Source: Eunapius fragilis
Lineage: Eukaryota; Porifera; Demospongiae; Spongillida; Spongillidae
Reading direction: 5' to 3'
Assembly (NCBI GenBank): GCA_963681505.1
Contig: OY811980.1
Span: 2,902,553-2,966,552, forward strand
DNA length: 64,000 bases
Part shown: positions 60,483 to 64,000 of the stretch, piece by piece
Numbering within the stretch: position 1 is the first letter of the stretch
Layout of the letters: each line of letters begins with the position of its first letter
Translations under genes and position numbers: made by a program
Notes under the pieces: model-generated
Seen by the model: only the letters and a program-made list of their open reading frames with translations
Told to the model about the DNA's origin: nothing
The model's database searches: none

Positions 60483-62716
60483 AGTAATTTTTATATCGCA
60501 TTACTATGGAACTCATGCACTCTTATAGAAGTGAAAATGTATCAATAATTGCTTGTTTTACACAATTGTTTTATTATGTGTTGTAGCATACTTATATTTG
60601 TTAACTAGCTCGATTCATACGGGTATATGTGTCTCATAACTGCAAATGTACATCTATATTTCCATCTCGAACCTGACTACGCAAATCACAATTCCTATTG
60701 CGGGATTTACAATATATATCATTCGTTCAAGAGCCAAAGAATCATTGCAATGAAATCCAAATCATTTGAAATGGTAATTCTAATGTAGAGGTTCTAAAAG
60801 TTAGGTGAGAATGAACACATATTACTGATAGGTGCTTTTAACCTTACGTTAAAGGTTCACAACAGAGCTTGGAATGTCATATGGTACTAAAAACATATGT
60901 CACAATGAACCAGATCTATGTTTGATTGAATTTGACCCTGATCAAAGCCAACTCCTAGTTCATTCTGTCTATAGTATGTATTTAACTTTATTTGCTGTAT
61001 GTGGTGGTATGTATTAAGAAACAGAAACCAAGGGATCTACATGATTTAGAATCTCCGAGGGCTCTGGGCCCAGGCCCGTAAACGGGTCTGAACATATGGG
61101 GGGGGGTTCAGGAAAACAATAAAGGTGGAACTAACAGGGGGGAGGGTGGTGCTGTGCCCCCTCCCACCCAGCTAGGGGATATGGGGTGTGCTACATGCTC
61201 CCCATCGAGGCCTGGGGCTCTGCCCCAGAGGTTTTGCAAGTAGCTAGCATTTCACAATCGGAATATCATTTGTTTCTCTAAATAACTTGTGACAAATGAA
61301 TAACTTTATCAACTGATTTAATGTTACTTATTTACTGAATTAATAGAAGATGCATGGTCATACCTACAAGCAAGTGTGAGGAAAGATATTACATACAATC
61401 CTTGGCTTTATTAGATGTTCCAGTTCCATTCACTTTTATGTAATCAATATTGAAATCAAAATCTCTGTTATATTGGATATGCATATCTCTATTATAGTGG
61501 ATATGCATATCTGGATATGCATAGGTGCCTTTTTCTTGGCCCGTACATGCACGCATGTAGTTATCAGTGGTAGAGACCATTAGGATTTAGGTTCGTGATA
61601 TCCCCAGAAGTGGTGGTTGGTGGGAAGGTCTGACTGATGTACCCACCAGACAGGTTCTTTGAAGTATTTGGAACAGAATGACAATGGACAGTGTATCCTG
61701 TTCGGATGACATATTGAGGGAGCTCTGGACAGCCAGCCAGGACACTCTGACAGATGTTCTGTTAATGGCTAGTACCACCACACCTGGCACATTTTTTGAG
61801 GGGTACAAACGTTAAAGTGCCATAATATGCAGGTGCCTCATGGTGGTTAAGTAACCATTTTACCATTGATGCTGAATCAAGCAATATTCATACTGGCAGG
61901 GGAGGAAGGGGAGGGGGGCGCCCGCCTTTACCTTCCTGGATTAGCTAATGGGGAAGGCATTTGCTACAAGTATGGGTGGCTTAGTGCACCTCAAGGTGAG
62001 GTTAGGTAATGAAAGATTTTCACATCATACAGTGTTTGGAATAAGTATGCTCCACATGTATGTTGCTACTAGTTATTTTCAAAATTTCTGTGTTAAATGT
62101 TATCTTCCACTAACAGTTTGTATCATAATACAGTTAGTGTTTACAAATCAGATAAAACTACAATAACTATTGATCAGTGCACAAACCATGATATTTCCGC
62201 TTAATAACAATTTGTCCCCTCCACTTAAAATGCATTGAATATAAGGAACATAAAGACTTCTACCTGTCCCAATCTTAATATAATGTTGCTCTGCAAGATC
62301 CCCATGTAGCTCTAATGCTGCTTCATTTTAGCACGCTATCTCACTTAGCTCGCACCACACCCCCATCAATAGTGTAATGGTGATGCCTCCCAGAGGTGGA
62401 GACAATATAGGATCTTAGGGTGTCAGCTGTCGCAACTCTTGCCTGAGTGTCACCATTTCGAACTCAGACCTCGGTTCCACTGTTTAATTCTGATTGTTCT
62501 CGAGCACCATGTCACACACTTTCTGTATCCTTTTTGCCAGTTCATCAGATCTGTGAAATCCTTTGAGGTATGGCCATTCAGGAATTAGCCAGCTTGTTAC
62601 TTGTGGTGTGGTTGTGTGCAAGCGCTGACCAAACAAGAGCTCAGCTGGACTGAGCCACACGATGGCAAAGGTGTTGCCCTGTATTTAAGTAGTGCCAGAT
62701 GAGGGTCATCAGTATG
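60483..62716. other. Spacer downstream of talin-like gene, copy B
   Basis: G/C-rich repeat fragment at 61060-61230, a decayed 24-bp repeat near 61462-61526, and about 0.5 kb (61830-62400) without counterpart in copy A. That extra part has no terminal repeats I can define. Confidence 0.5.
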
Positions 62717-63500
62717 CTAAAGGAGTGCTTTGATTGTTTTCACTGTCCGTTCAGCTAGCCCATTGCCTCTAGGGTAGTATGGACTACTGGTGGTATGCTG
62801 AAAACTGTATGAAGCAGTAAATGCTTTCATTTCGTTCAAAGTGTACTGAGACCCAATATCTATGACGAGTTCTTCAGGAATGCCATTATGTGCAAATACA
62901 CAAATGAATGTTTCAATCAAGATCTGAGATGTTGTTCTTGAAGTTATATCACCTCTAGGTATGTGCGCCCATGCAACGTGAAGATGTCTGAAGCTATTTT
63001 CTGCCAAGGACATTTGGGGAGAGCTGTGGGTATCATTGGTTCCACTGAAGTAAAGTTCCTTTTTGTACACATGTGACAGTGTTGAATCATTTTGCAAATC
63101 TGTTGGTTCAGCCCCGACCACCAGATAGCAGCTGTGGCTCTCAAGCGACATCATTGGATGCCAAGGTGTCCCTCATGTAGCGTTTGTACGGTGTAAGAGT
63201 GTAGAGATGTTCGAACAATTATTCTGTTCCCATACAATAGCAGGTCGTTGCAGATGGCTAGATCACTTCAAACCAGCCAGAGTGGTTTAAGATCGGTTGT
63301 GATTTTTGCTTCAGAGGCCATCCATTTAGACACAACTGTCGGAGTGAAGTGCACACAGGATCAGCTTGCTGAGCTGAGTGATACCGTTCTAGGAGTGACG
63401 TCAGTGTGTATGAGGCATTAAATATACAACTGTAGGGTATTGAAAATGACCCATATTTTGGGTGTGGTAACCCTGGTCACAGCTATCTCTTTGGTCACAT
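62717..63500 (-). pseudogene. Ty3/gypsy pol: integrase part, copy B
   Basis: Counterpart of 31378-32330. Zinc domain QICKMIQHCHMCTKRN and core with SSPYYPRGNGLAERTVKTIK. About 80 bases present in copy A around 31640-31790 are missing here, and DNG is changed to DIG, so the core is also damaged at a catalytic region. Confidence 0.8.
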
Positions 63501-63544
63501 GAAGGATTAAATCCTGGCAAACACGTTGGATTGGGCAGCGTTCT

Positions 63545-64000
63545 AAAATACTCTATGGACCAGGAGACCAAGCATTGAATGTAGCAGGACAATTTGCCGC
63601 TACATTGACATACAAAGGAATTAATACAATCACATCAGGCAATCTTTGTGGTAAAGGGCCTTAAGACGAACCTGCTAGGCCTACCAGCACTGTGTGCGCT
63701 GAAGCTAATTGCATGGGTCGAATCAGTGGAGCAATATGACGACACAATCTGTTGAAAATATGCTACACTGTTCACTGGCCTTGGAAATATGGGCGTGGAA
63801 TACACAATCAAGTTAAGGCCAAATGCAAAACCGTATACTCTGAGCACACCCTGGAATATTCCTTTAGCTCTGTGAAGCAAGGTTAAGGAGGAACTCATAA
63901 ATATGGAAAAATCAGGTATTATCTCAAAAGTGGAAGCCCAACCGAATGGTGCACAGGAATGGTTGTTGTCCCAAAGAAACACAACCAGAAGTGCACCAAT
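63545..64000 (+). pseudogene. Ty3/gypsy pol: protease end and RT start, copy B
   Basis: Counterpart of 32405-32860, running off the window. It keeps EYTIKLRPNAKPYTLSTP, part of which is deleted in copy A. Frameshifted. Confidence 0.72.

Larger units (their letters stand above)
39119..64000 (+). repeat. Large direct duplication, copy B
   Basis: Partner of copy A. The similarity begins at the G-T-G-A-G-T-G-C-C-T motif after 39130 and runs off the right edge of the window. Copy B lacks the two large A-only transposons and so gives their empty sites. It has its own 172-bp MITE at 54146-54317 and about 0.5 kb of extra sequence between roughly 61830 and 62400. Confidence 0.95.

Overview
The window is eukaryotic, most likely from an invertebrate animal. 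Genes are intron-rich with GT-AG splice sites. Most of the DNA is transposon remnants, microsatellites, poly-C/poly-G runs and minisatellites, and the only host gene I recognise is a talin-type FERM-domain gene. A demosponge is plausible, because the DPEKK-type peptide repeats and the DIRS/LINE families are ones I associate from memory with sponges and cnidarians. The sequence does not prove it. I found no rRNA, convincing tRNA, CRISPR array or prokaryotic gene.

Large-scale layout: positions 1-32841 (copy A) and 39119-64000 (copy B) are the same sequence in direct orientation, separated by about 6.3 kb (32842-39118) whose partner, if any, lies outside the window. The offset between copies falls from about 39.1 kb at the left to about 31.2 kb at the right because of insertions and deletions. 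The two copies differ by scattered substitutions and by whole transposons. They may be a real tandem duplication or two divergent haplotypes joined by the assembler.

Contents of each copy, left to right: a non-autonomous CACTA-like element; a foldback element with 9-bp target duplications and an inverted 153-bp satellite array; a short unexplained ORF; a decayed DIRS-like retroelement (gag with zinc knuckle, broken RT/RNase H, 25-bp minisatellite); a 121-bp-arm perfect hairpin; a Tigger/pogo transposase next to a LINE, both scrambled by three in-place inversions; a DPEKK-repeat remnant; a foldback MITE; a five-exon talin-head-like gene with an unusual tyrosine-motif tail and a LINE remnant in its second intron; and Ty3/gypsy pol pieces lying head to head.

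Copy A only: a young, apparently complete two-gene DNA transposon at 5357-10585. It has 104-bp terminal inverted repeats and a perfect 9-bp target duplication, and copy B still carries the empty site. Two convergent spliced genes encode a 430-aa RecQ-type helicase and a 907-aa protein with a ZAD-like zinc domain and a DUF6589-like core, the presumed transposase. A CRE palindrome lies just upstream of each start. A hAT derivative (11184-12532) inside the foldback element is also A-only. Copy B only: a 172-bp MITE at 54146-54317. The spacer 32842-39118 holds a minisatellite, a MITE-like block, a gypsy protease fragment, a long GT microsatellite and a LINE fragment.
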